64,000 bases of DNA. Origin: Lycium barbarum. Its lineage: Eukaryota > Streptophyta > Magnoliopsida > Solanales > Solanaceae. Of this stretch, positions 23,458-37,564 are shown one piece after another. The translations under genes were made by a program, and so were the position numbers. The first letter of the stretch is position 1, and each line of letters begins with the position of its first letter. The notes below the pieces were generated by a model. It was not told the DNA's origin. It saw nothing but the letters and a program-made list of their open reading frames with translations, and searched no databases. The DNA is taken from NCBI RefSeq assembly GCF_019175385.1, contig NC_083339.1:115429601-115493600 (forward strand). The letters run 5' to 3'.

Positions 23458-24420
23458 TATGTGCCCCGGTCTTTGTGAGAGGCGCGTAGGGAGGAGTTTT
23501 TACATCTTGACCAGAGAGGCATGTCTTTGGAGTCCTATGTGACCCGCTTTCTATATTTGGCCCGTTATTCTACTCCTTTGATCCCTACTAAGGCTGATAG
23601 GATCAGGCGTTTTATTGGGGGGACTAATGGGCTCTCTATAGATTTCATGTCTTCAGATGGAGTCTATCGGTGCTTCCTTCCAGTCCATTATTGAGCATGC
23701 TTCTATGGTTAAAGGCGCTAAGGCCCATGCTTTTGGTGGTAGTGACAAGAGACGGCGTCAGACTGGCAGTTTTAGGGGTTCTAGTTTGAGAGGCGCCGAT
23801 CAGTTTTTGAAGCCACATCAGCCATATACCAACAGTCCTGTGCATTCAGTGTTACAGGCTTCCCCTAGTGAGCCACCCGGGTAGAGAGCTCCAACGAGTT
23901 CATTTTCCTGACCAGTGGACAGGGCTACTTCATCCGGGGCTTCAGCTTTTGTGTATCAGCATTCGTCTCCTATTACTTGTTATTCTTGTGGAGAGGTTGG
24001 GCAAGTTACTAGGAGATGTCCCTGACCTAGGCGGGATTATCAGCCGCTGAGGACTCCAGAAGGCCGCGGTGCTTCACATGGATCTAAAGGTGGTTCCCAG
24101 CCAGCTAGAGGCAGTTGTCAGAGTGCGAGAGGGGGATCTCAGGGTGGGGTGGATCCCATTGTTACTCATTTCCTGGAAGGGCCAAGGCAGAGGCCTCAGA
24201 TGCTGTGATTTTAGGTACCATTTCTATCCGTCATAAAGCAGTATCTGTGTTATTTGATGCTGGATCCACCTATTTGTACGTATCTGCATTGCATGCCTTT
24301 GGTTGGGATTTGCCTTGTGATAGCATAGATATACCTATTCATGTGTCTACTCCGGTCGGAGATTCTGTGACTGTTGATCGAGTCTACCGGTCTTGTTTGG
24401 TTACTTTTATGGGGTATGAC
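23458..24420 (+). pseudogene. Tekay-1 gag, second part, and start of protease
   Basis: Continues the Gag cut at 11617: YVPRSL, EEFLHLDQRGMSLESYVTRF and LARYSTPL..., the typical retrotransposon Gag domain. A frameshift follows near 23650. Then comes a single zinc knuckle CYSCGEVGQVTRRC (about 23970-24010), in which the histidine of CX2CX4HX4C is Gln. An aspartic-protease start follows, where VLFDAGSTYLYVS (about 24245-24285) keeps the catalytic Asp but not the usual PG/SG context. Stops and frameshifts make it dead. It is truncated at 24420 by the Tekay-3 insertion, and a further piece is at 34552. Confidence 0.8.
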
Positions 24421-27017
24421 TATTACACCTCGGAAAATTTCATGTCATTGCACAGTGAATAGACTAATGCAGGGTAAGAAGTAAATGGTGCTTCTACAAG
24501 TAAGAAATAGTATTTCATGGCTCTAATTAAGATTTAAAAGACGTTTGACGCAAGAGAAGAAAGTTCGTCAAGAAAGGCGAGGTATACGTTGTGTATCAGA
24601 AAGGATTTGCAAAGTACCGAGTTAATGTTGACTTAATGATATCTTAGATAAGAGTTATATTTCCCTTTTGATTGTTAATGAAGTGTTAAACTGGTGTTAA
24701 GAAGGTTCCATAAGGATTGGAGATCAAACGAGTCGACGAGGGCAAGTTTCGAGAAATTGTGGATTATACGGTCCTTTGTACGGACCGTATAAAAGATACG
24801 GCCCGTATATCTGACCGGGTAAGCTGCCAAAAAAATGGGTCGTCACTGGAAGCATTATACGGTCACACATACGGACCGTATAAGTTATACGGACCGTATG
24901 TGTGTCCGCATAAAGCTGTCGGGACAGATTTTAAGTTATATAAAAGAGGGTCCAAGTTCATTATTTCATTTACATTTTTCTCTCCACACCTCAAGAAACC
25001 TCTTGAACTCTCTCCACTCTATACCAACACATATCCAAGGGAAATCAAGGATCAGCTTCATCAAACCAAGCGAATCAAGTGCAAGAAGCTCTCTAGGATT
25101 GCTAGGAGTTAAGAAAACTCTTTGGATTGGAACTAGGGTTTTTCTTCAATGAGGCATTTTCATCCAAAACTTACTCCTACACTATCAAAGGTAAGTTTTA
25201 TGATCAATTCATGTTATTTAGAGTATTGAGAAGTTGAAAGACTCGGATTATGAAAGGAGGTAGAAGATGGGTTATAAATATGAGAATAGTGGCATTTTTT
25301 AGTAGTAGCTTAAAAATGAATCATAATTCTTGATATGTTGCGATAATAATTATGTTATATATGATATTAAGAATATGGGAGAAATATTATATGAGGACGA
25401 ATGAAATGTTGTATTATGACCATCGTTATGGATGCTCTTGAAATGGAACTAGGAGAATTGAATAATGTATGGTTGATAAAGATTCTTGAGTATGATATTA
25501 TGAATATTGTTATTGACGTTTGGGAGTTGATATATGATATGGAAAAAGTTGTATAAACAAAGGAGATGCTGCCCAATTTTCTCTAGCGTTAGTTCAAGCA
25601 TGCTTATGTTATCGATTATCTAATATTAGTACGAACTCTCTTGAAGGTAGAAACGTGAATATTGGAGGGGAACATTCAAGTGATAGAGTAGCTAAACGAA
25701 AAGGTATGTAAGGCTTGCCCCTTTCTTTTCTAAGGCATGATTCCTATGACGTGAATTCCCCTAGCTCCCCATGACCTTCTTACGTTCCGGAAATTATGAG
25801 TCTATGATTATATAGAGTTTCACATGAGATAACGAAAAGAGATACGTTACGAGTATGATAATAATGATGATGATGAGTCTAAGTCTAAAGATTCTAAAGC
25901 GCATGATATGATTTTTCTACAAAGCTAATAATCCTAATTATGATTCTTTGATGTTGTTCATTGTGTTACACACACCTTATAATGCTAGTTCCTTCAAGAT
26001 GAGGCAAAATGCTTATGAATACTCCATAATGGAATCAGGGGTTCACGACCTTATGTCACCCCGATAGAGTATAGTTGTCTTTGAGTTCTTATGCATGATC
26101 GATGATAAGTCTCTGATGATGATATTACACTGCGCATATATGGCCGGGCAGACATCGCTAAGGCGGGCGGCATATACACCATGTCTAGAGGGCATGGGCA
26201 GACAGCACTAGTGGCCGGCATGAGATGTTTACCTCGGACGCGGGAGGCCTGGACGCGGGCTAATGATGATCACACCGTACCTATATGGTCGGGTAGCTTA
26301 GCTATATATTTGATATGATGATATTTATGATGTCAGCTAGCATGCATTATTCAGTACCGGTTGTTCCTTACGTGATGTCTCCCTATTTCACGGGCATGTT
26401 ATTATTGCTTATGCCTTACATACTCAGTACAATGTTCGTATTGATGTCCTTTCCTATTGGACGTTGTGTTCATGCCCATAGGTAGATAGGGAGACGGAGC
26501 GGACCTGTAGGAGTTTATCAGTGGTTTCACCGGAGCACTCCACTATTCTGGAGGTGCTACTTATGATGCACATCCTCTGTCACCCCCCCCCACCGCGCTT
26601 ACGGCTCTATACCCCAACCCAACTTGCTCTGGCCCCGGGTCCTTCCTTTCTATTCCTCGGTAAGCGGACTGTGGGAGCATGGGGGCGATATTTGCTTTTG
26701 ACTGATAGAAAGCTATAATATTTTGTGTACATATTTGGGCATGACGGGGTCCTGTCCCGTCCTTATATCTAGTACTCTAGTAGAGGCTAATATATACGTA
26801 TGTGCGGGTAGTGGATATGTATATATATAAATATTATTTTGATAGCCCGAGAGGCTCATGTATATGAAGGTAGATATGTTCTTGGAAGTGAAAATGGTTT
26901 TCCCTATGACTAGAAGTGTGAGAATAGTAAATGAATGCAGGATAAGTATGATGATTAGTAGAATAAGTGGTGCTCGGTAGTTAGCTCCGGGTACCCGTCA
27001 TGGCCCGGGTCATGACA
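24421..27017 (+). repeat. Tekay-3 5' LTR
   Basis: Ends GGGTCATGACA before the PBS. An upstream palindromic array of CCGTATA-type motifs (24764-24905) precedes a TATA box (TATATAAAAG, 24937-24946). It contains about 215 bp near 26521-26737 that are missing from the 3' LTR. Confidence 0.88.
24764..24946 (+). promoter_or_regulatory. LTR promoter: CCGTATA palindrome array plus TATA box
   Basis: TACGGACCGTATAA, ATACGGCCCGTATAT and TATACGGACCGTATG dyads are clustered within about 140 bp. TATATAAAAG follows some 40 bp further on. Promoter role inferred. Confidence 0.55.
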
Positions 27018-27021
27018 AAAG

Positions 27022-27033
27022 TGGTATTAGAGC
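27022..27033 (+). promoter_or_regulatory. Primer binding site of Tekay-3 (one mismatch)
   Basis: TGGTATTAGAGC differs from the iMet site TGGTATCAGAGC by one C-to-T change. Confidence 0.85.
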
Positions 27034-27225
27034 AGTTTCGTCCTAGGGTATGTCTACGAGTCGTGTCCAGCAGAGTCTCGTTGATGGGTGTGAAGTGCAC
27101 CACACTTATAAACAAGAAGCTGCAGGGTATTTAGGAAAAATGAACATTCTTCTTCTTATTAGATCGTGCGATAGAGCTATGTTATAAGATTTTCTCCTCC
27201 CTAATGGTGTGTTATGATTTCAGCG

Positions 27226-28600
27226 ATGCCGGTAAAGAGAAAAGCCATAGCCGCCCAGAATAGCAAGGCTACGATAGAAAGGCGGATAGAAAGGGAGCTG
27301 CCAACTAATGTAGAAGAAGGTGAATCCCAAGATGAGGCTCCATCTAACACCCCTCACACTCCGCCTATTATAGAATAGAAAGAGGGGGCTTTAGTTCAAG
27401 CTCATATGCCTCCAGTTCCTCCATCGGCTGCTTCGGTTCAACAAATGACCGAAGCTATTCAGTTATTGATACAATTGCTTCCCGCTCAGGCACAGCAACA
27501 GAGTACTAGTCCAATCGACAGGACGGCTAGTACTCGAGCCTGGGATTTTATGAGTTTAAACCCTCCAGAATTTTTCTGGTCAAAGCCGGATGAAGACCCG
27601 CAAGATATTTTTGATGAGTTGTTAAGGACATTGAAAATTATCCATGCCTCCGATACGGAATCCGTGGAATTGGCATCTTATAGACTCCGAGATGTGGTGG
27701 TCCTTTGATATAATAGTTGGATATCTTCAAGAAAAGAGAATGCACCTCCTCCAGTTTGGCAAGAATTTGTAGATGCCTTCATTCGTCACTATTTGCCACC
27801 CAAGGTTCATCGGGCCAGAGTTGATAGGTTCTTGAATTTAAAACAAGAAACTATTAGTACCCGGGAGTATAGCCTTCACTTTAATTCATTGGCCCAGTAT
27901 GCTCCCACTATGGTGGCCGATATGGGAGATCGAGTGCACAGATTTGTGAGTGGCCTAAGGCCACATTTATTTAAAGATTGTTTGACAGCCTCATTGCAAG
28001 AGAGGATGGATATTTCCCGTATTCAGGCCCATGCACAGAGCTTAGAAGAGCAGCAACATCCGCAAAGGGGTGAGCGCGATATTGATAGAGGGCAGAGTAA
28101 AAGGGCCAGATCTGTGGGTGTCGATAGCGACTATAGGGAGGGATCAAGGCAGAAATATTCTAGATATTCAGGCCAGTCGGTGACTAGTGCACCTTCTCGA
28201 TTTGCAGGTAGGAGATTTGATCGCCCTGCTCTTTCAGCACAGAGTCAGAGTTCGAAGGTCTCGGGTTCTCAGTTTCGGGGTGATCCTAGCCAGAGGAGAC
28301 CATTAGTACCGCAATGTAACCAGTGCGGTAGATTACATTCCGGATAGTGTCTTCGAGGTTCAGATGCATGTTATGCCTGTGGCCAGGTTGGGCATATAAT
28401 GCGAGATTCTCCATTGATGAGTGGTAGAGTTGGGGGTTCAGCCCACAGGTTTAGTGGCTGGTTCTTCTTCGGTGCGCCCGACAGGGCAGACTACCCAGAT
28501 TTCAGCAGGACGAGGCAGAGGCAGAGGGGGAGCATCCAGTTCAGGTGGGACTCAACCCCATATTTATGCTCTAGCCGGACGCCAGGATCTTGAGTCCTCC
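27226..28600 (+). pseudogene. Tekay-3 gag
   Basis: One frame from ATG 27226 (MPVKRKAIAAQNSK) runs through a Pro/Gln-rich segment and the Gag domain. Readable blocks are RAWDFMSLNPPEFFWSKPDEDP, then WQEFVDAFIRHYLP and EYSLHFNSLAQYAP. A basic, Ser/Arg-rich region and a zinc knuckle CYACGQVGHIMRDS follow, in which the last Cys of CX2CX4HX4C is Ser. In-frame stops lie at 27376 (TAG), 27706 (TGA) and 28345 (TAG), and a frameshift near 28430 moves the C-terminal Gly/Arg-rich part to another frame. Gag would package element RNA in the cytoplasm. This copy cannot make a full protein. Confidence 0.88.
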
Positions 28601-28605
28601 CGGAT

Positions 28606-31600
28606 GTAGTTACAGGTATATTATCCATATTTTCTCATGACGTTTATGCATTGATAGATCCGGGTTCTACGTTGTCCTATATTACTCCCTATAATGCTGG
28701 TCGCATTAGGGTGAAACCTAAGCCCATTAAACCTTTTGAGGTACCTACTCTGGTTGGTGATCCTGTAATAGTTGGACAAGTATACAAGAATTGTGTAATT
28801 CTGGCATGTGATCACCAGACTAAAGTTGATTTAGTTGAGCTGGAGATGTTAGATTTTGATGTGATTATGGGTATGGATTGGTTGGCCTTTTATTATGCGA
28901 ATGCCGATTGCCGAATGAAAGTAGTTCGATTAAAATTTCCGGGAGAACCCGTATTAGAATGGAAAGATAATACAGCGTCTCCTAAAGGTAGGTTTATTTC
29001 CTACCTTAAGGCAAGGAAGATGATAGCAAAGGGCTACATTTATCACTTAGTTCGAGTTCATGACACTGAAGCAAAGCCATCGACTTTTCAATCCATCCCG
29101 ATAGTGAATGAATTTCTGGATGTATTTCCAGATGAACTCCCAGGTCTTCCTCCGGAAAGAGAGATTGACTTTTCTATTGATGTGTTGTCGGATACTAAAA
29201 CAATCTATATCCCTCCTTACCGAATGGCTCCTGCAGAATTGAAAGAGCTGAACGCTCAATTGAAAGATTTTCTTGAGAAAGAATTCATGAGGTTCAGTTC
29301 ATCACCGTGGGGAGCCTCAGTCCTATTTGTGAGAAAGAAAGACGGTTCCCTACGGATGTGCATTGATTATAGGCAGCTGAATAAGGTGACGATTAAGAAT
29401 AAATATCCTCTCCCGATAATCGATGATTTGTTCGACCAATTACAGGGTGCCAAATGGTTTTTCAAAATTGATCTAAGATCGGGCTATCATCAGGTGAGAG
29501 TTAAAGAAGAAGATATTCCCAAAATAGCTTTCCGAACGAAATATGGTCACTATGAATTTCGGGTGATATCATTTGGGTTGACAAATGCTCCGGAAGTTTT
29601 TATAAATCTAATGAATAATGAATTCAGGCCTCTCTTAGATCTGTTCGTGATCTTGTTTATTGATGATATTCTACTATACTCTCGGACAGAATCAGAGCAT
29701 GCAGACCATTTGCGTATTATCCTTGTGATTTTTCGAACTCGAGAATTGTATGTTGTTTTTCCGAAATGTGAATTTTGGCTGAATTCTATAACTTTTCTAG
29801 GCCACATTATTTCAGCTGATGGCATCCGGATTGATACTCAGAAAATTAAAGCTGTGAAGAATTGGCCAAGGCCTACAACGCCTACAGAAGTCCGTAGTTT
29901 TCTGGGATTAGAAGGCTACTACCGAAGGTTTGTGGAAGGGTTTTCCTCTATTTCTGCACCATTAACGAAGCTAACTCAAAATTCAGCAAATTTCCAATGG
30001 ACTGATGCTTGTGAATGCAGTTTCCAGGAGTTGAGGCTAGATTAACTTCAGCCCTAATCCTAACACTTCCAAGAAGGCCAGATGGTTATGTTGTGTATTG
30101 TGATGCCACTACCGTTGGGTTAGGATGTGTGTTGATGCAACACGGTAAAGTCATTGCCTATGCTTCAAGGCAATTGCGAAAACATGAAAGGAACTATCCA
30201 ACCTATGATCTTGAATTAGCCGAAGTTATCCATGCATTAAAGATGTGGAGACATTATTTGCATGGCGTTCATGTTGATATTTATACTGTTCATAAGAGTC
30301 TCCAATATATCTTCAAGAAGAAGGAGTTAAATCTTCGACAGGGGTGGTGGTTAAAACTATTGAAAGATTATGATGTGGGTATTTTATACCACCCCGGGAA
30401 AGCGAATATAGTGGTTGATGCACTTAGTCGCAAATCAATGGGTAGTCTATGTGAAGTACCTCCGAAGAAGAAAGAACTAATTCGTGAGCTCCACCAACTA
30501 GCCAGCCTCGGAGTTCGCCTAATTGATTCAGGTAGTGCAGGAATTGATATTAATAATCCAACTGTTTCATCCTTGGATGTGGAGGTGAAAGAGCGTCAAT
30601 ATGAAGATCCTCAGTTGAGCCACTATAGAAATACATTTCATGAGAAAGAGAAGTCTCCCTTTGAAATTTCTATAGATAGAGTTCTTAGATACCGAGACAG
30701 GTTATATGTTTCGGATGTTGTGGAATTACGTGGTGGAATCCTAGAAGAAGCTCATTATTCTTGGTATTCTATTCATCCAGGAGCGACAAAGATGTACCAC
30801 GATCTCAAGCTAATGTATTGGTGGGATGGAATGAAGAAAGACATAGCAGAATTTGTAGCTCAATGTCCAAATTGCCAACAAGTGAAGATTGAACATCAAA
30901 AGCTAGGGGAATTATTGCAAGCCATGGAGATTCCAACCTGAAAATAGGAAGTGATCAACATGGATTTCATTGTAGGGTTACCTCGTTCCCGAAGCAAGTA
31001 TGACTCCATATGAGTGATCGTGGACAGACTCACGAAAGCAGCTCATTTTCTTGCAGTCAGAACCATATACTCGGCAGAAGATAGTGCGACTTCATGGTGT
31101 CCCGATACCTATTATCACAGATCGAGGAGCCCAATTTACAGCTAAATTTTGGAAGTCTTTCCAAGAAGGTTTGGATACGTAGGTAAAGCTTAGTGCATAG
31201 TTTCATCCACAAACTGATGGGCAAGCCGAACGCACTATCCAAACCTTGGAAGATATGTTACAAGCATATGTGCTAGATTTCGGTGGTAGTTGGGATGACC
31301 AGTTACCTCTCATTGAGTTCGCCTACAACAACAGCTATAGTATTCAGATGGCCAAATATGAAGCATTATATGGAACAAAGTGTATATCCCCAATTGGGTG
31401 GTTCGAAATAGGAGAGGTACAGCTAATAGGCCCTGAGTTGATTCAACAAGCAGTGGAAAAGGTCAAGGTTATCCGAGATCGGTTGTTGACAGCCCAAAGT
31501 CGTCAGAAATCTTATGCGGACAACCGTCGGCGAGACTTAGAATTCCAAGTTGATGATTGGGTATTCCTAAAGGTATCAGCGATGAAAGGCATGATAAGGT

Positions 31601-32004
31601 TTGGTAAGAAGGGAAAACTAAGTCCTCGATACATTGGACCTTATAAGATTATCAGCAAGGTGGGTCAAGTAGCTTATGAGCTGGACTTGCCTCCAGAACT
31701 TGAATCAGCCCATCCAGTTTTTCACGTGTCAATGCTCCAAAAATGTGTTGGAGATCCTACAAGAATTGTGCCGGTAGCGGATGTGCAAGTTACAGAAAAT
31801 TTGGCTTATGAAGAGGTACCTATTGCCATATTAGATAGGCAAGTACGGAGGCTTAGAAACAAAGAAGTAGCTTCAGTCAAGGTAATATTAAGAAACAATA
31901 ACCGAGAAGAATTGACTTGGGAACCGGAAGAAAATATGAAGTCCAAGTACCCACACCTGTTTCCACCCCCAGGAGAGATCCAAGATGAGGCATCAACATT
32001 ATAA
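28606..32004 (+). pseudogene. Tekay-3 pol (protease, RT, RNase H, integrase, chromodomain)
   Basis: Order: aspartic protease ([11 protein letters not shown] near 28645-28680), reverse transcriptase ([19 protein letters not shown]; active site FIDDILLYS near 29650-29690), RNase H (YCDATTVGLGCVLMQ near 30095-30140), integrase zinc finger (H...H...CPNCQQVK ending near 30885), integrase core (MDFIVGLP, ITDRGAQFTA, QTDGQAERTIQ) and C-terminal GPYKI/HPVFHVSML with a chromodomain-like end (LTWEPEENMKSKYPHLF). Breaks: a one-base shift at the gag/pro junction, another near 30030 between RT and RNase H, stops near 30940 and 31000, a small deletion near 31080, and two stops near 31180-31200. Long stretches are still open, so decay is moderate. 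Confidence 0.93.
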
Positions 32005-32171
32005 GGTATGTATACTTTATTTTCATGCTTTTGGTTGTGTGTGGCCGTAAATCTATTGCCATTGTATTGTAGCCCTGTGAGGCATTGTTATTGTAGGCTG
32101 TTGTGACAGGATGGTAGTGTCATATTATAAGGGAAACTCTGGCGAAATGTTCATAGAATTCCCGAGAACTT

Positions 32172-32207
32172 AACATTCGAGGAAGAATGTTTTTAAAGGG
32201 GGAAGAA
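32172..32207 (+). promoter_or_regulatory. Pre-PPT near-palindrome and polypurine tract of Tekay-3
   Basis: AACATTCGAGGAAGAATGTT (32172-32191) is followed by AAAGGGGGAAGAA (32195-32207) and then the 3' LTR TG. This is the same layout as in Tekay-2. Confidence 0.85.
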
Positions 32208-34551
<2,344 letters not shown>

Positions 34552-34664
34552 GGACTTTGAGGTTATATTGGGTATGTCTTGGCTTTCTCCTTATCACGCG
34601 AACCTGGACTGTCACGCTAAGACCGTCACCTTAGCCATGTCGGGCATCCCTATGGCATCTATTG
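34552..34664 (+). pseudogene. Tekay-1 protease/pol linker fragment
   Basis: Encodes VDFEVILGMSWLSPYHANLDCHAKTVTLA, the conserved segment after the protease in gypsy Pol. It is the continuation of Tekay-1 from 24420 with about 40 bp missing at the Tekay-3 junction. It then jumps directly into LTR sequence near 34665, so RT, RNase H and integrase of Tekay-1 are deleted. Confidence 0.75.
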
Positions 34665-35325
34665 TGATGTACTTATGATATACGGATTTGGGCTGATATA
34701 CTGAGACTTGGAACATTTGGGCTTAGATGTTATACCATAGGTGATGACGTGTACTTGGATTCTATCTCGTGTCTGACTTATGCCTTGTTGATTTACCTAC
34801 TTATCTTACTTTATTGCCTAGATATGTGTTAGCTAAACTTAGGTGGCCTATGATACCTACAAGTACTTGTTGTTTGTACTGACCTGCACTTGCTTTCATT
34901 TTTTTATGAATGCAGAGTTCTAGGTAGGATCGACCTCTGCTTCTCGTGGCTGATAGTGGTTCGAGAGTTGCTGTTTAGAGTCTTGCAGGGTGAGCACGAG
35001 GACGTCCGTCGCCTTGGAGATTCATCCTTTCCTTATGTCTTATTTGATATTCCGAGACATATTCAGAGTATTGATGTATTTTATTACTTTCAGACTTGTA
35101 GTATCTAGTTAGAGGCTCTTGTGTAGTTAGGCCTGACTCTGGGTGGATTTGATGTATTTCCTTACTTCCGCACATTTCTATATCATTATCGTCAGACTTG
35201 TGATTTTTAACTCTTCTGCTTGTTGACTTGTTTATTCATGATTTTACAATTGTTGGGATAAGTGTTCGTTTACCGAGGTGGAAAAAGTAGGTGCCCGCAC
35301 AACTTAGTGAAATTGGGTCGTGATA
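34665..35325 (+). mobile_element. Tekay-1 3' LTR, 5'-truncated
   Basis: Similar to 10088-10725 (GTACTTATGAT..., CTGACCTGCACTTGCT...ATGAATGCAGAG..., GTGCCCGCAC...GGGTCGTGATA). Its end TGATA replaces TGACA. The internal pol deletion joins directly to this LTR. Confidence 0.75.
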
Positions 35326-36861
35326 ACTAGAAAACATTACAACCAATTATTGATCCAAATTTTCGTATTGAATCGAATCGTGATGGAAAGTAATGAATTC
35401 GGGCGTCTGAACTCTTCTACGTGCCTCTGATGCCCCTTAGGTCAAAAGTCCATTCAAAACCGTGTTTTGAGTGTATTTATTAACGTGCAAAATTATACCC
35501 CAGACCAAAATTAATGAGAGGAAGTGGGAAAAATTATCACTACTGTGATGCGGCCCGCGATGCATGGCACGTCGCGGCAATGAAATTTTTCAGAGTTCAA
35601 TTCCTTGTTGCTTTTCCCGAAATCCATAAGCTATGTCACTTGTTGCCTTCAGTTCACCGCATTGTCATGCAATGCTTACTTATTCATGCTCCTTTATCTA
35701 TTAATCATTATGTAATGATTACTTGTAATCATTATGTGATGTATTGGTCCACAATAATCCCTATTAATCTTTGCTTTAAATCCATAATTTTACTCCAATT
35801 TTCATCTTCAATTTACACAAATATGCTCAATATCAATCCACATTAGCGTGCACAACTTCATAGGCCATTTCTTGGCCTTTTCTTCTTCTAATCACGTGCA
35901 TACTCTGGTCCTCGAACTCCGAACTTGATTGCAGTGGAATTATATGGACTCCTACTCAGACTTCGAAGTACCAAAGCATAATTTTAACTCCAAAAGTGTT
36001 CATCAACTCGGAATCAAGTCTGCACAATAAAACTCATGTCATTAGTATAAATTACTCACATTATAGCTCAAATACGATTAAAGTGTAGTAAATAAAATGA
36101 AAAATGTAGCTAAAAATTCGCTTTTCTAGCCTATCATCAGTCGTTAAACACGATAAGTACAAGACTTAAAAGGGGCAACAATCATAATGGGGTCCAGATA
36201 TGTGAGAAAGCCTTAATATACTACCTCCATTATCAGCCTCGGAACTTCAATACCTTTCACATGTGCTTCTTAGCTCAAAAATAGTGTTTGCCTCCCTGCT
36301 GTTACATTTTATAGCTGCCTTATGTACGCCTGAGCCAAATACCAAGTCATGTCACTGTTGAAAGGCATAAACGACATAACATTACATAGAGGGGGAGAGT
36401 CAAGTTAAGATCATTAGACCTTGCAGCTTTCATCTCGCTAATCAGTCCAAGATAGATATACCTACTGGCATATATCCAATTACACAAATATACAAATAAT
36501 GCTTTTTAACAGCTATGTTGAGATGGAAGAATTTTGGCTCCTAGGAAAGCAATTGCAGTACATAAACATTGTCCCTTGAAAAAGATCAACTATATATATA
36601 TATCTTATAACAGCTTATCTAACTGATTCTTGACCTAAATTATGTGAGAGTGCTTGTATTAATGTCTCTGACTTTTTTTTTTTTTTTACTATAAATAATC
36701 ATTGGAAAGATTGATTGACATCTTTTTCTGACTTCAAATGTGGCACATGTGCATTCATAGTTGAGAACATAAGAAATCAAAAATATAAGGCTTTATGCAA
36801 AGGAGTAACCTATAATACTTCTCCAAGAACAACTTTTAGTAGATTCTCATCAGCATCCAAA
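35326..36861. other. No gene; probable fragment of another LTR
   Basis: No coding frame that I can support. At 35545-35575 a GCGGCCCGCGATGC...GCACGTCGCGG dyad resembles the palindromic motifs in other LTR promoters of this window. The rest is AT-rich. A poly(T) tract lies near 36672. Confidence 0.4.
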
Positions 36862-37141
36862 CTAATGGTAGCAAGTTGAAAAGTTGTTACAACAACTAAA
36901 ATTAGGAACTATTTCAGAAGTTAATAAAGATTTTACGCCACTATACTTGATAAGAAGTTGGTCCCATTCATCAAAGAAGGTAACTGAAAATACCTGCAAA
37001 ATTAAGTCGTTATATATAATTATTTCTTAACAATGAACTTCACATTTATAGTAGCTATTTAACAAATATTAACCTTCAAAAGGATGAGTGTGAAGAATTG
37101 AGCTAGTGCAAGCCGCCTCTGCTTCTTCAACTCGTCAAATC
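36862..37141 (-). pseudogene. Two possible terminal exons of an unrecognised gene
   Basis: On the minus strand, an acceptor TTCTTCTAG is followed by a 68-bp open exon (37141-37074, FDELKKQRRLALAQFFTLIL) with donor AAG|GTTAATA. A further acceptor TTTTGCAG opens a second exon (36993-36862) starting VFSVTFFDEWDQLLIKYSG and ending in TAG. The exons join in frame. Composition looks protein-like rather than random. I do not recognise the family, and no upstream exons are visible because Tekay-4 sequence begins near 37565. It may be the displaced 3' end of a host gene or chance. Confidence 0.3.
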
Positions 37142-37564
37142 CTAGAAGAAGATGTCTTTGTTAAAGCTATTGTCAAAGGTACGTGTTCTTTTTTCTTTGG
37201 TCAATTTGAAGCAACCTTAGACCTGTTCTGATGAGACCAGGAAATCGTGGAAATATAAGACAATTGTTAGATATTCAACAAAATTAATCGCACGATTATA
37301 TGCCTTGAAATTAATTGGAAAATTTAATACCATAATAGTCCTATTTCTCCCTTTAAATATTGTCATTATATCTTTACTAATAAAACTCATTCTAACTAAT
37401 ATGTCATACCTAACACCAACCAAAACATTTTAACAAACACTGCCCTCCACATGGATCCCTTTGTGGTGTGCAACGGCAAGTCTCTCTATCTATAGAGATA
37501 CATAAAGTGTACGACCACAATAACAAAAAGCTGTGAGAGCCTTCATTGGCATCCCAAAATTTTA

